From Cellvibrio sp. KY-GH-1 (GTDB lineage Bacteria > Pseudomonadota > Gammaproteobacteria > Pseudomonadales > Cellvibrionaceae), in assembly GCF_008806975.1 (NCBI RefSeq), contig NZ_CP031728.1, positions 2,232,001 to 2,296,000 of the forward strand: a stretch of DNA of 64,000 bases, in the 5' to 3' direction. The notes beneath the pieces are model-generated. The model searched no databases, was not told where the DNA came from, and saw only the letters and a program-made list of their open reading frames with translations. This document shows positions 46,022 through 57,014 of this stretch, piece by piece. Every line of letters starts with the position of its first letter. Positions within the stretch are counted from its first letter, which is position 1. The position numbers and the translations under genes were made by a program.

Positions 46022-46623
46022 GCTTTTACTCCCAACGACCACCAGGGCACCCGGAACTCACGTAACAATTCGCAGGTCGCTTCAATCGGCAAGCCCACGA
46101 CGCAGGAATAACTGCCGTGAATTTCCTTCACAAACACTGCACCCAAACCCTGGATTCCGTAGCCACCGGCCTTATCCTGCGGCTCGCCGGTTTCCCAGTA
46201 GGCGTCTATCTCTGCATCACTTAGTTCGCGAAATGTCACCCGCGTAACGGCCAGTCGTTGCGCTTGTTGTGTTTGGCTGTGGAGGGCAATTGCGGTAATA
46301 ACTTCATGGGTTCGACCCGATAGCTGGCGCAGGATCTGGCGGGCATGGGCCTTATCACGCGGCTTTTCGAGAACTACGCCGTCAATCAAACCCAAGGTAT
46401 CTGCCCCCAATACCGGCGCCAACGGCAACTTTTGTTGTTGTAACTCTGCAAATCCGGCGGCCGCTTTTTCGCGGGCAAGACGCTGTACATAAGCTAGTGC
46501 TGACTCGCCGGTCGCCATCTGCTCGGGCACGCTGACCCGCACCACCGAATGCATTACACCAATTTGGTCTAATAGCTCACGACGGCGCGGCGACTGGCTG
46601 GCAAGATATAAATCGGGAATCAA
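46018..46623 (-). CDS. maf: Maf nucleoside-triphosphate pyrophosphatase (YhdE type)
   Basis: The protein has 201 residues. The Maf signature LASQSPRRRELL is at residues 7-18. ADTLGLIDGVVLEKP and the DKAGGYGIQGLGAVFV segment complete the active site. The YhdE-type enzymes hydrolyse dTTP, UTP and modified pyrimidine nucleotides and affect division when overproduced. It lies between mreD and rng, the conserved order. Confidence 0.96.
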   Translation of the reverse strand: MIPDLYLASQSPRRRELLDQIGVMHSVVRVSVPEQMATGESALAYVQRLAREKAAAGFAELQQQKLPLAPVLGADTLGLIDGVVLEKPRDKAHARQILRQLSGRTHEVITAIALHSQTQQAQRLAVTRVTFRELSDAEIDAYWETGEPQDKAGGYGIQGLGAVFVKEIHGSYSCVVGLPIEATCELLREFRVPWWSLGVKA

Positions 46624-46698
46624 CGGTTGGGCGCTCCTGAACTGGTGAGGAATTATTTTAGTAAAGCGTTTATGGATAAACCCTGAACCAATTTGGCA

Positions 46699-47184
46699 TT
46701 AATGTTGGTGACTGTGGGTCAGACGGTTCAACCAAACCCAACACACCGGCCATATCAGTGCACTGGTTAGCGCAGGATACAAAAACTGAATGCCGGACAA
46801 CGGACGCCCGGCCATACCCTGAACCCAGTTATCAGTGAGTTGAGCGATCCCAACCAACACAAAAATCCATGCGGATTGGCGCCAAAGTGAAAAATTGCGC
46901 ACTCGCTGGTAAGACAAAATGCAGATGTAACCCACTATCACCAAGCCCAGACTGTGTTGCCCAAAAGGCACTCCTTCCAGCAAATCCTGGAACAAACCCA
47001 GCGCACTCAGGAACAGAAAACTGACGGTGAGTGGCATGAAAAATATCCAGTAAATTGCCACTACCAATACAAACTCGGGCCGCCACCAGCGAAAATCCAT
47101 CGGCAAGGGGTAAACGGAAAGCACCAGCGCCAACAAAAAACTGAAGGCGATAATGAAAAAGAGATTAATTGGCTGGGCGGGCAT
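46699..47184 (-). CDS. mreD: rod shape-determining protein MreD
   Basis: The protein has 161 residues with five or six membrane helices (FFIIAFSFLLALVLSVYPL; YWIFFMPLTVSFLFL; LGLVIVGYICIL). MreD is the integral membrane part of the elongasome with MreC and RodA/PBP2. The start shares one base with the mreC stop, so translation is coupled. Confidence 0.95.
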   Translation of the reverse strand: MPAQPINLFFIIAFSFLLALVLSVYPLPMDFRWWRPEFVLVVAIYWIFFMPLTVSFLFLSALGLFQDLLEGVPFGQHSLGLVIVGYICILSYQRVRNFSLWRQSAWIFVLVGIAQLTDNWVQGMAGRPLSGIQFLYPALTSALIWPVCWVWLNRLTHSHQH

Positions 47185-48116
47185 TATTGTGCCCCGCCCT
47201 GCAAACTTGAAGCAGAACTGGCGCTACTGCTGGAAGTAGGAACAACGACGGCAGGCAGAGAAACTTTCGCCAAGGCACCTGGCACACTGGCCTGATCGCG
47301 ATTTTCAAACACCAGCAACAGATGGCGACTACGATCCAGACGCGCCATAGGCTTTGCGATCACCGTTAGAAACGCTTTGCCTGGATCACGCACCACTTGC
47401 AGCACTTCAGCCACCGGGTAGCCCACCGGGAAGCGGTCACCAAGACCGGAACTCACCAGCAAATCGCCTGCACGAATATCGGTGTTGGCAGAGACATGAC
47501 GCAAACTCAGGCTATTTAAATCACCAGTGCCTTCTGCAATCGCCCGCACACCATTACGATTTACTTGCACCGGAATCGCGTGAGTAGAGTCCGAAATCAG
47601 TAACACAGTACTGGAGCTTTCGCTCACCTCGGTGACCTGCCCCATCAACCCAAAAGCATCCAAGACCGGCTGGCCTTTGAAAGCACCATCTTTCGTGCCG
47701 CGATTGATAATGACTTTATGACTAAGCGGGTTGGGCGACACTCCGATCAATTCAGCAATCAGCACTGTGTCTTGCAACATCTGGCTGGCATTAAGCAACT
47801 GGCGCAGACGCACGTTTTCCGCCGCCAATGACGCTAATTGTTGAAGTTTACGCTGATGAATGAGCAACTCGGTTTTGAGCGCCTCGTTTTCAACCTTGAG
47901 GTCAGCTTGAGAGACAAAGGTATCCTTGCGCCAATCGTTAACACGGCTGGGCACATTGGTAATTTGATAAAAGGGAGTCACAAACTGGGCCAGCTTTTCA
48001 CGCAGTGGCTCCAGTTTATCGGTATAGAGCCCAACAACGACCAGCACCATCATGATCACAATGAACAGGAAGGCGCGACTGGTTGCGGATGAGCCTCGGG
48101 CAAAGAGCGGTTTAAT
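47184..48116 (-). CDS. mreC: rod shape-determining protein MreC, non-standard start
   Basis: MreC is the periplasmic scaffold of the rod complex: one membrane helix, a coiled coil (about 65-105) and beta-barrel domains (TVLLISDSTHAIPVQVNRNGVRAI). The first standard start in frame is the GTG at 48059, but it has no ribosome binding site and would begin inside the membrane helix. Upstream the frame reads IKPLFARGSSATSRAF, matching the cytoplasmic lead of other MreC (xIKPLF). No ATG, GTG or TTG occurs in frame between 48059 and an upstream stop. AGGAG at 48125-48129 lies 8 bases before an ATT codon (48116-48114), the start I prefer (310 residues). Confidence 0.85.
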   Translation of the reverse strand: MKPLFARGSSATSRAFLFIVIMMVLVVVGLYTDKLEPLREKLAQFVTPFYQITNVPSRVNDWRKDTFVSQADLKVENEALKTELLIHQRKLQQLASLAAENVRLRQLLNASQMLQDTVLIAELIGVSPNPLSHKVIINRGTKDGAFKGQPVLDAFGLMGQVTEVSESSSTVLLISDSTHAIPVQVNRNGVRAIAEGTGDLNSLSLRHVSANTDIRAGDLLVSSGLGDRFPVGYPVAEVLQVVRDPGKAFLTVIAKPMARLDRSRHLLLVFENRDQASVPGALAKVSLPAVVVPTSSSSASSASSLQGGAQ

Positions 48117-48124
48117 GGCCGTAT

Positions 48125-48129
48125 CTCCT
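48125..48129 (-). promoter_or_regulatory. ribosome binding site of mreC, deciding the start
   Basis: AGGAG on the minus strand is the only good Shine-Dalgarno sequence near the mreC 5' end. It points to the ATT at 48116 (8-base spacing). The ACG at 48122 is too close (2 bases), and the GTG at 48059 is 65 bases away. Confidence 0.65.
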
Positions 48130-48187
48130 GTTTGTTATTAACCCTGCAAACAGGGCAGCGGGAGCGACACATCGCCCCCGTCATTTA

Positions 48188-49661
<1,474 letters not shown>

Positions 49662-49949
49662 ATGGCTGTTGACCGTTCCGATATCACCAAGCTGTCCAAG
49701 CTGGCGCGTATCCAGATTTCCGATGAGGCTGCTGATGAGGCGGCAAAGAGTATTTCCGATGTGTTGGCACTGGTTGACCAATTGCAAGCCGTGAATACCG
49801 ATGGCGTATTGCCCATGGCGCACCCGTTGGATGCGGTACAACGCTTGCGCGCGGATGTGGTAACCGAGCCAAACCAGCGCGAAGCCTTCCAGGCAATTGC
49901 ACCGGCAACGCAGGATGGCTTGTATCTGGTTCCGCAGGTTATTGAATAA
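49662..49949 (+). CDS. gatC: Asp-tRNA(Asn)/Glu-tRNA(Gln) amidotransferase subunit C
   Basis: The protein has 95 residues from the ATG at 49662, with TGGAG 6 bases upstream; a frame from 49632 adds ten unlikely residues. Family segments are [16 protein letters not shown] and [17 protein letters not shown]. GatC wraps around GatA and stabilises the GatCAB complex that amidates mischarged tRNA. Unusually it is separated from gatA by 191 bases with a large inverted repeat. Confidence 0.96.
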   Translation: MAVDRSDITKLSKLARIQISDEAADEAAKSISDVLALVDQLQAVNTDGVLPMAHPLDAVQRLRADVVTEPNQREAFQAIAPATQDGLYLVPQVIE

Positions 49950-49966
49950 GAACACACACCCCACAA

Positions 49967-50072
49967 AGAAAAAGAAGTTTTGGGATTCAAAATACGCCGT
50001 GTATCCATCCATGGAGGCTCATCGTCGACATCCCTGTCTTCGATGGTTTTGAATCCCAAAACTTCTTTTTCT
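49967..50072. repeat. perfect 26-bp inverted repeat between gatC and gatA
   Basis: The arms 49967-49992 and 50047-50072 are exact reverse complements over 26 bases. The 54-base centre contains further palindromic words (a CCATGG, a GTCGAC, and CATCG facing CGATG). No flanking duplication was seen. In RNA it would form a very stable stem within the gatCAB transcript. It may be a small non-autonomous mobile element, an invertible segment or an attenuator. Confidence 0.93.
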
Positions 50073-50140
50073 GGAAAGATCATCGCACTCATTTTTATAG
50101 AACTGGCGAAAACTCGCCGACAAAAATCAGGATATTCGCA

Positions 50141-51595
50141 ATGCATCAATTCACCATTGCCGAACTGGTAAAAGGTCTGCGCAACAAAGACTTTTCCAGT
50201 ACCGAAGTGACCCAACATTATCTGGATCGCATCGCGCGTTTGGATAAAACCTATAACAGCTACATCACCGTCACCAGTGACATTGCGCTGCAACAAGCGG
50301 CTGCTGCCGACCAACGCCTGGCCGCGGGTAACGCACCCGCACTTTGCGGTGTACCTATTGCGCACAAAGATATTTTTTGCACCACCGGTGTACGCACTTC
50401 TTGCGCATCAAAAATGCTCGATAAATTTATCGCCCCCTACAACGCCACCATCGTTGAAAATTATTTAAATTCCGGTGTGGTGATGCTGGGTAAAACCAAT
50501 ATGGATGAATTTGCCATGGGCTCATCCAACGAAACCAGCTGGTACGGTCCGGTTAAAAATCCTTGGGCGATTGATTGTGTTCCCGGCGGCTCTTCAGGTG
50601 GTTCTGCAGCTGCAGTTGCCGCACATTTAGCGCCAGCAGCGACTGCATCGGATACCGGTGGCTCGATTCGTCAACCAGCGGCGCTGTGCGGATTAACCGG
50701 TATTAAACCAACTTATGGTCGCGTATCGCGCTGGGGCATGATTGCGTTTGCATCAAGCCTGGATCAAGCTGGAATTTTGTCACGCACAGCAGAAGACGCG
50801 GCGATTTTGCTAAACGATATGGCGAGCTACGACGCGAAAGACTCAACAAGCGTTGAGCGCGACGTACCAGATTACACCGCGGATTTAAACAAGCCATTAA
50901 CTGGTCTGCGCATCGGTGTTCCAAAAGAATATTTCGGCGAAGGCTTGAATCCGCAAACAGCAGCTCACGTAGAATCTGCGATTAAAGTCTACGAAAGCCT
51001 CGGTGCAAGTATTCATAGTGTTAGCTTGCCTCACACCCACCTTGCAGTACCGGCGTATTACGTGATTGCACCGGCCGAATGCTCAGCGAACCTGTCGCGT
51101 TTTGACGGTGTTCGTTACGGCCATCGCTGCGAAAATCCAACCGATTTAAATGATCTTTATATGCGCTCGCGCAGCGAAGGTTTTGGTGCAGAAGTAAAAC
51201 GCCGCATTCTCGTCGGCGCTTACGCTTTGTCTGCTGGCTATTACGATGCCTACTACAGCAAGGCGCAAAAAATTCGCCGCTTAATCAAGCAGGACTTTGT
51301 TGATGCATTCCAAACGGTCGATGTCATCCTCGGCCCAACCTCGCCTTCACCGGCATTCCAATTTGGCTCAAAAACCAAAGATCCAGTGGCTATGTATTTG
51401 GAAGATATTTACACCATCGCGACTAACCTCGCCGGTTTGCCCGGCCTCTCCATTCCTTGCGGATTGGTGGACAACAAACCGGTTGGCTTGCAACTGATTG
51501 GCAATTTCTTTGCGGAATCACAATTGCTCAATGCGGCGCATATGTTCCAGCAAGCCACCCACTTCCACCAACAAACTGCCCCTGGCATTGAGTAA
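50141..51595 (+). CDS. gatA: amidotransferase subunit A
   Basis: The protein has 484 residues of the amidase-signature family. The Ser-Ser-Lys triad is visible: Lys76 in GVPIAHKD, Ser151 in [11 protein letters not shown] and Ser175 in [10 protein letters not shown]. GatA frees ammonia from glutamine for transfer to the misacylated tRNA bound by GatB. It is preceded by an AGGA site and followed by gatB after 12 bases. Confidence 0.98.
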   Translation: MHQFTIAELVKGLRNKDFSSTEVTQHYLDRIARLDKTYNSYITVTSDIALQQAAAADQRLAAGNAPALCGVPIAHKDIFCTTGVRTSCASKMLDKFIAPYNATIVENYLNSGVVMLGKTNMDEFAMGSSNETSWYGPVKNPWAIDCVPGGSSGGSAAAVAAHLAPAATASDTGGSIRQPAALCGLTGIKPTYGRVSRWGMIAFASSLDQAGILSRTAEDAAILLNDMASYDAKDSTSVERDVPDYTADLNKPLTGLRIGVPKEYFGEGLNPQTAAHVESAIKVYESLGASIHSVSLPHTHLAVPAYYVIAPAECSANLSRFDGVRYGHRCENPTDLNDLYMRSRSEGFGAEVKRRILVGAYALSAGYYDAYYSKAQKIRRLIKQDFVDAFQTVDVILGPTSPSPAFQFGSKTKDPVAMYLEDIYTIATNLAGLPGLSIPCGLVDNKPVGLQLIGNFFAESQLLNAAHMFQQATHFHQQTAPGIE

Positions 51596-51607
51596 GGAGT
51601 CCTTTCT

Positions 51608-53053
51608 ATGCAATGGGAAACTGTAATCGGGTTGGAAGTACACGTACAACTTGCAACCAAAACCAAAATTTTCTCGGGCGCCAGCACTGCCTTCGGCGCT
51701 GAACCAAACACTCAGGCCTGCGCCATTGATTTGGCATTGCCGGGCACCCTGCCCGTGGCCAACGAAGAGGCGTTCCGTTTCGCCACCATGTTTGGCTTGG
51801 CGGTGAATGCGGAAATTGGCAAGCGCTCAGTATTTGAACGTAAAAATTATTTTTATCCGGATTTGCCGAAAGGCTATCAAACCACACAACTTGCTGAACC
51901 GATTGTCGGTGCCGGTTTTGTGGATTTGGAACTTGAAGGTGGTCGCACCAAGCGTGTTCGCATTCATCACGCACACCTGGAAGAAGACGCGGGTAAATCC
52001 CTGCACGAAGATTTCGCCGGCATGAGTGGAATCGATTTGAACCGCGCAGGAACGCCACTGATTGAAGTAGTAACCGAGCCGGATATGCGCAGCGCTGAAG
52101 AAGCCGTTGCCTTTGCCAAAAAATTGCACTCAATCGTCACCTCGCTGGAAATTTGCGATGGCGAAATGAGCCAAGGCTCCATGCGTTTTGACGTGAATAT
52201 TTCGGTACGCCCAAAAGGCACCGAAAAACTCGGCACCCGCACTGAAACGAAAAACCTCAACTCTTTCAAATTTATGGAAGAGGCGATTGAACTGGAAGTT
52301 GAACGTCAAATTGATGTACTGGAAGACGGCGGCAAAATTATTCAGGAAACCCGCTTGTACAACGGTGACACCAAAAAAGCGCGCAGTATGCGCAGCAAAG
52401 AAGACAGCAATGATTACCGCTACTTCCCCTGCCCTGATCTGTTGCCGGTAATTCTGGATGATGAGTACATCGAATCTGTGCGCAAACAAATGCCAGAGCT
52501 GCCCGAAGCAAAACGCGCGCGCTTTGTAGAGCAATATGGTTTGAGCAGCTACGACGCTGGCCAAATTACTATGGATAAATTCAGCGCAGCATTTTTTGAA
52601 GCATCCACTAAAATTTCGGGCGAGCCAAAACTCACTGCTAACTGGATTATGGCCGACTTGGGCGCTTATTTGAATCGCACCGAGCAACGTATCGACCACT
52701 CACCAGTAACTCCAGAATTGCTCGCAGGTTTGGTAGTGCGCATTAAAGATGGCACCCTCTCCAGCAAAATCGCCAAGCAAGTATTCGAAGCTATCGCCAA
52801 CAGCGAAGGCGATGCCGACACCATCATCGAAACCAAAGGTTTGAAACAGGTTTCCGATACCGGCGCGCTGGAAAAAATTATCGACGACATAATCGCAGCC
52901 AACACTACCCAAGTGGAAGGATATCGGGCTGCCGCCGAAGACAAGCGTGCAAAAATGCTTGGATTCTTCGTAGGTCAGGCGATGAAAGCGTCCAAAGGCC
53001 AAGCCAACCCGCAAGCATTAAACGAACTGCTAATCAAGAAACTGAATGGTTAA
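51608..53053 (+). CDS. gatB: amidotransferase subunit B
   Basis: The protein has 481 residues. It opens with [22 protein letters not shown] and holds the [11 protein letters not shown] motif, EEDAGKSLH and the tRNA-binding YqeY-like C-terminal domain. GatB binds the tRNA acceptor end and activates the side chain with ATP. An AGGAG site overlaps the end of gatA. Confidence 0.98.
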   Translation: MQWETVIGLEVHVQLATKTKIFSGASTAFGAEPNTQACAIDLALPGTLPVANEEAFRFATMFGLAVNAEIGKRSVFERKNYFYPDLPKGYQTTQLAEPIVGAGFVDLELEGGRTKRVRIHHAHLEEDAGKSLHEDFAGMSGIDLNRAGTPLIEVVTEPDMRSAEEAVAFAKKLHSIVTSLEICDGEMSQGSMRFDVNISVRPKGTEKLGTRTETKNLNSFKFMEEAIELEVERQIDVLEDGGKIIQETRLYNGDTKKARSMRSKEDSNDYRYFPCPDLLPVILDDEYIESVRKQMPELPEAKRARFVEQYGLSSYDAGQITMDKFSAAFFEASTKISGEPKLTANWIMADLGAYLNRTEQRIDHSPVTPELLAGLVVRIKDGTLSSKIAKQVFEAIANSEGDADTIIETKGLKQVSDTGALEKIIDDIIAANTTQVEGYRAAAEDKRAKMLGFFVGQAMKASKGQANPQALNELLIKKLNG

Positions 53054-53122
53054 TCAATCACGCTTGCAGAGCTACACACGCTCTGCGAGCGCGATTCAAA
53101 AATTTTTATCGGAATTTGAAAC

Positions 53123-53419
53123 ATGAGCTTACGTAAAGACAAAGAAAAAGTACTGGGCGAAACCTTTGACGATGCCCGCATTGCGACATTTCTGGATTAC
53201 CCTGCCCCTGCAGGCGTGAACGCCGATTACCATCTGCTCGAAAAAGCCTATCGCGGCATGCTCGGCGGAAACTTTGCCACCTTCGTGAAATTTTTCGTCG
53301 AAGCCGGCAAAGACATCAACGCCGTTGGCCCGGAAGGCAAAACCTTCCTGCAAGTTGTAAAAGCACACCGCAACGGCGAAGAATATGCCATTGCTCTGGA
53401 AGCAGTGGGCGCGAAATAA
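53123..53419 (+). CDS. PA4642 family protein of unknown function
   Basis: The protein has 98 residues and begins MSLRKDKEKVLGETFDD. The block FLDYPAPAGVNADYHLLEKAYRGM and the end FVEAGKDINAVGPEGKTFL match the PA4642 family found in pseudomonads and relatives. No membrane segment or signal peptide is present, and the function is unknown. It follows gatB after 69 bases and is closed by a terminator. Confidence 0.87.
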   Translation: MSLRKDKEKVLGETFDDARIATFLDYPAPAGVNADYHLLEKAYRGMLGGNFATFVKFFVEAGKDINAVGPEGKTFLQVVKAHRNGEEYAIALEAVGAK

Positions 53420-53445
53420 TATTTCGCAGCCCACCAAAAACGAAA

Positions 53446-53474
53446 AAGGCAGCTTTTATTGGCTGCCTTATTAT
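53446..53474 (+). terminator. terminator after the PA4642-type gene
   Basis: An 8-bp stem AAGGCAGC with GCTGCCTT (53446-53453 and 53462-53469) and an 8-base loop is followed by a T/A-rich stretch. It also faces the end of the convergent channel gene. Confidence 0.8.
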
Positions 53475-53501
53475 TGGCACCGATTCAATATCCCGCACAA
53501 A

Positions 53502-53888
53502 TCAATAATCCGGCGGAGTTTCCTGTGCTTTAACACCTACCTTCTTTGCAATGTCCGTTAGAATATCCTCTTGCCACTCCTGCTCTTCATGCGTGAAGGC
53601 ATTTTTATCTTCCAGTAGCTTCACAATGATATTCGCTACAATCATAGGGATAATGCCAAATATCCAAAAATGTCCAAAGAAAATTCCGGTAATTCTCCCT
53701 GGAACTGTCGCAGGACTTAGATCGCCATAACCGATTGTCAGCGCCGTTACAACAGCCCACCAAATGCCATCAGCGAATGACTTTGACTCAAATACGGAAA
53801 ATAACTCCGCGGCGATAAGAATACTCGTTAGATAAATTGCCAGAATTACCCATAAGCGATTAGCTACATAGATTGCTACTTTTTTCAT
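53502..53888 (-). CDS. two-helix potassium channel
   Basis: The protein has 128 residues with two membrane helices (about 10-30 and 65-92), the KcsA-like layout. The pore helix leads into the selectivity filter TIGYGD at residues 51-56. A charged cytoplasmic C-terminus follows, with no nucleotide-binding or RCK domain. It is probably a tetrameric potassium channel; the gating signal cannot be read from the sequence. A single gene on the minus strand between convergent and divergent neighbours. Confidence 0.9.
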   Translation of the reverse strand: MKKVAIYVANRLWVILAIYLTSILIAAELFSVFESKSFADGIWWAVVTALTIGYGDLSPATVPGRITGIFFGHFWIFGIIPMIVANIIVKLLEDKNAFTHEEQEWQEDILTDIAKKVGVKAQETPPDY

Positions 53889-53991
53889 TGCTTGCTCCTT
53901 TTTGTGTTTATTTTTTGGCAGTTTATGCGACTATACCTGCTGGTGCAAACCATCATTATCACCACTCATTGCTTGCTTCTCTTGAAATTTG

Positions 53992-54585
53992 ATGAAACCA
54001 ATTACGTTTACACCGACCACCTATGCAAGTATTGTTTTTAGTGCAATCGCGCTGCTGCTAGCAACGGCAGAAGCAAACCTATTTAACACGCTGAGCCTGG
54101 AACCATTGCGAGTAAATGCCGGTGAATACTGGCGCATTCTTACCGCCAATTTTGTTCACTTTGGCTGGGCGCACACACTGATGAATGTCGCGGCGTTGTT
54201 GCTTTGCACTCTGGCATTGCTGAGTGAAATATCCCTGACAAAATATCTGTGTTTATTTTTGCTATGCTGCCTTTCCGTGGGGCTAGGAATTTATTGGCTT
54301 AATCCACAATACCACCCCTATGCCGGTTTATCGGGCGCCATTCACGGTTTAGTTTTCGCGGGATTAATACAAACGCGCGCTTACCCTTGGTGGATAAAAA
54401 TCGGCGGACTGTTATTGGCAATGGGAAAGCTCGTGCAAGAAAATCTGCCGGGGTATGTAGCAACTGATTTGCAGCAATTAATTCCCGCTGCGGTCGCGGT
54501 AGAGTCGCACGTGTACGGCGCTATGGCCGGTGCCGCATTTGCCTTGGGCGATGAACTTATCCAATTCATGAAAAGGAAACCTTAA
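53992..54585 (+). CDS. rrtA: rhombosortase, rhomboid-type membrane protease
   Basis: The protein has 197 residues from the ATG at 53992 and six or so membrane helices. The catalytic serine is Ser114 in AGLSGAIHG and the histidine His173 in ESHVYGAMAG; HFGWAHTLMN is the early rhomboid motif. These features and the short length fit rhombosortases, which cut GlyGly-CTERM proteins and aid their surface delivery. No GlyGly-CTERM protein was found in this window. It ends directly before cysZ. Confidence 0.82.
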   Translation: MKPITFTPTTYASIVFSAIALLLATAEANLFNTLSLEPLRVNAGEYWRILTANFVHFGWAHTLMNVAALLLCTLALLSEISLTKYLCLFLLCCLSVGLGIYWLNPQYHPYAGLSGAIHGLVFAGLIQTRAYPWWIKIGGLLLAMGKLVQENLPGYVATDLQQLIPAAVAVESHVYGAMAGAAFALGDELIQFMKRKP

Positions 54586-55320
54586 ATGCAAGGCTCACCA
54601 AGCAAAGCTGTTAGCTATTTTCTGGAAGGTGCTCGATTCATTTCCCAACCGGGACTACGAAAATTTATTTTGATTCCATTACTGGTCAATGTACTGATAT
54701 TTTTTGTAGTCACTGCTTATTTGTGGAACGCCTTTGGTGAGGCATTCAACCAAATTCTGGAATGGTCCCCTGACTGGCTTGATTGGTTCGCATGGCTGTT
54801 ATGGCCGCTGGTCGCCTTTGTTTTTTTAATCGTGTATGGCTACAGCTTTAATATCATCACCAATTTTTTAGCAGCCCCCTTTTTTGGCTTGCTGGCTGAA
54901 AAAATCGAAACCCAGTTAACGGGAACTGCACCACCCGATGAACCCTGGAGCCAGTTAATCCCGCGCACACTGCAACGCGAAGCGGTAAAGCTCTGGTATT
55001 TTATTAGCCGCGGCGCCTTGGTGTTTGCTATTTTTGTGATGCTATTTTTTATCCCCGGCGCCAATTTGCTCGGCGTGCTCATGGCCGCGCTTTGGAGTTG
55101 CTGGTGCATGGCGATCCAATATTCTGATTATCCCGCCGACAATCACCAGCTCAGCTTTCGCGAACTGCGCCGCCGGCTGAACTCACAACAACTGACCAGT
55201 TTTTCCTATGGCGGTATTATCCTGCTCGGTAGCATGGTTCCCATACTCAACATCTTTGTTACGCCAATCGCAGTAGCAGGTGCAACCATTTACTGGGTGC
55301 GCGAAGTAAAACAGTTGTAG
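54586..55320 (+). CDS. cysZ: sulfate transporter CysZ (EI24 family)
   Basis: The protein has 244 residues with four to six membrane segments. It opens with the typical SYFLEGARFISQPGLRKFILIPLLVN and carries AAPFFGLLAEKIE and AIQYSDYPADNHQLSF. CysZ imports sulfate for cysteine synthesis. It begins at the base after the rhombosortase stop, so the two are co-transcribed, though a functional link is not obvious. Confidence 0.93.
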   Translation: MQGSPSKAVSYFLEGARFISQPGLRKFILIPLLVNVLIFFVVTAYLWNAFGEAFNQILEWSPDWLDWFAWLLWPLVAFVFLIVYGYSFNIITNFLAAPFFGLLAEKIETQLTGTAPPDEPWSQLIPRTLQREAVKLWYFISRGALVFAIFVMLFFIPGANLLGVLMAALWSCWCMAIQYSDYPADNHQLSFRELRRRLNSQQLTSFSYGGIILLGSMVPILNIFVTPIAVAGATIYWVREVKQL

Positions 55321-55512
55321 CCCCTCACCCAATCTTCGTCTCAAGGTCGCTTTGACTGGCCCGACCAAGTTATATGCACCTTGACTATAAGGATATTTTA
55401 GGCGATCCTGATGCCGACTTGTACACGAGAACTCCGTCCTGGCCATACGGGCGATTGTTTTTTGGCTGCTATGCTGATTAGACAACCCCAACACCTATAA
55501 GAAGATACAACA

Positions 55513-56976
55513 ATGATTCAACAAAACGCGCAAAAACTCTCCGTAGTAGAGAAAGTTGGCTATAGCCTGGGTGACCTGGCGGCCAACCTGGTATTTCAAA
55601 CCTTTGTTACTTTTATCGCCTATTACTATACCGACGTTTATGGGCTTGCCCCCGATAAAGCCCAGTGGGTTATCGGGACTTGTGGATTACTGGGTGGTGT
55701 AGTTTTGGCACCAATTATTGGTGCGCTGGCAGACCGTACAAGAACCCGCTGGGGTAGCTACCGCCCCTGGATCTTGTTCACGTCCGTGCCCTTTGCCGTA
55801 CTGATTTTTCTCACCTTCAGCACCCCCAATCTTGGAGAAACCGGCAAGCTAATTTATGCCTTTGCCACATTACTCTTGCTGATGTCCCTTTATACGTCCA
55901 ACAACCTTCCATATTCCGCCCTAAGCGGCGTACTTACTGGCAACATGGCTGAGCGCAACAGTCTTTCCGCGTACCGTTTTGTGGCGGTAATGGTTGCCCA
56001 GTTCATTATTCAGGCCTTGTTGCGCCCACTGGTATTAGTCATGGGTGACGGTAATGAAGCCGTTGGATTTGAAAAGGTGATGCAAATATTTGCGATCGCC
56101 AGCGTTATCTGTTTCGTTATTACCTTTCTCACCACCAAGGAGAGAATGCAGCCAGAAAAATCAGACAACTCAATCGGACAAGATATCAACGACCTGTTTC
56201 ACAACTGGCCTTGGGCGGTGATGTTATTTTCTGTGGTGCTTTTGTTCATCACGCTGGCGCTAAAAGGCGGTGCTTACGTCTATTACTTTAAATATTACGC
56301 AGACACTCAAGCGCTGACGCAATTCTTCAATACCATTGGATTTACCCAGCTGATCACCACTATTCAGGGTATTTGGCCAAACTTCAAATGGCCAACCGAA
56401 CCAGATGCCTCCGCGTTTGGATTGTTTAATGGTGCTGGCATTCTGATGATGATTGTGGGTATTGGTTTATCCAAGCCATTGGCAGACCGGTTTGGCAAAC
56501 GTAATACATTCGGTGTAGGTCTTTTTATCTCCACACTCTTTATCTTGATATTTTTTGCCATCCCCAAAGATGCCATTGGCTTGATGTTTACATCGCAAAT
56601 TCTACACGGCTTCACCTACGGAGTCACCATCCCTCTGTTGTGGGCAATGATTGCAGACGTCGCCGACTTTTCCGAGTGGAAAAACTTTCGTCGCGCCACT
56701 GGCATTATCTTTTCAGCCATGATCCTGGGTTTGAAAGGTGGTTTAACGATTGGATCGAGCGTATTGGTAGGTTTACTCGCCGGCTACGGCTATCAGCGTG
56801 GATTAGCCTTACAGGCCGATGAAACTATTGACGGTATCAGGCTGATCGTCAGTCTATACGCATCAATTCCATTCTTTGCGATTTGCGTGTTGATGTACTT
56901 TTACCCCATCAACAAAAAAATGGAGACTCAAATTGAGTCAGACTTAAACGAGCGCCGCAAAGCCGCTGGTAAATAA
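55513..56976 (+). CDS. glycoside-pentoside-hexuronide (GPH) cation symporter
   Basis: The protein has 487 residues and 12 membrane helices. The GPH opening VVEKVGYSLGDLAANLVFQTF and RTRTRWGSYRPWIL (the loop 2-3 motif) are clear. Family members bring in glycosides such as xylosides or melibiose with sodium or protons. The GH43 gene 38 bases downstream on the same strand suggests import of xylo- or arabino-oligosaccharides for internal hydrolysis. No regulator gene or recognisable operator was seen in the 192-base gap upstream. Confidence 0.94.
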   Translation: MIQQNAQKLSVVEKVGYSLGDLAANLVFQTFVTFIAYYYTDVYGLAPDKAQWVIGTCGLLGGVVLAPIIGALADRTRTRWGSYRPWILFTSVPFAVLIFLTFSTPNLGETGKLIYAFATLLLLMSLYTSNNLPYSALSGVLTGNMAERNSLSAYRFVAVMVAQFIIQALLRPLVLVMGDGNEAVGFEKVMQIFAIASVICFVITFLTTKERMQPEKSDNSIGQDINDLFHNWPWAVMLFSVVLLFITLALKGGAYVYYFKYYADTQALTQFFNTIGFTQLITTIQGIWPNFKWPTEPDASAFGLFNGAGILMMIVGIGLSKPLADRFGKRNTFGVGLFISTLFILIFFAIPKDAIGLMFTSQILHGFTYGVTIPLLWAMIADVADFSEWKNFRRATGIIFSAMILGLKGGLTIGSSVLVGLLAGYGYQRGLALQADETIDGIRLIVSLYASIPFFAICVLMYFYPINKKMETQIESDLNERRKAAGK

Positions 56977-57014
56977 TTTTTTTGAAAAGATTTTTTAAGA
57001 AGTGAGAAATATCT

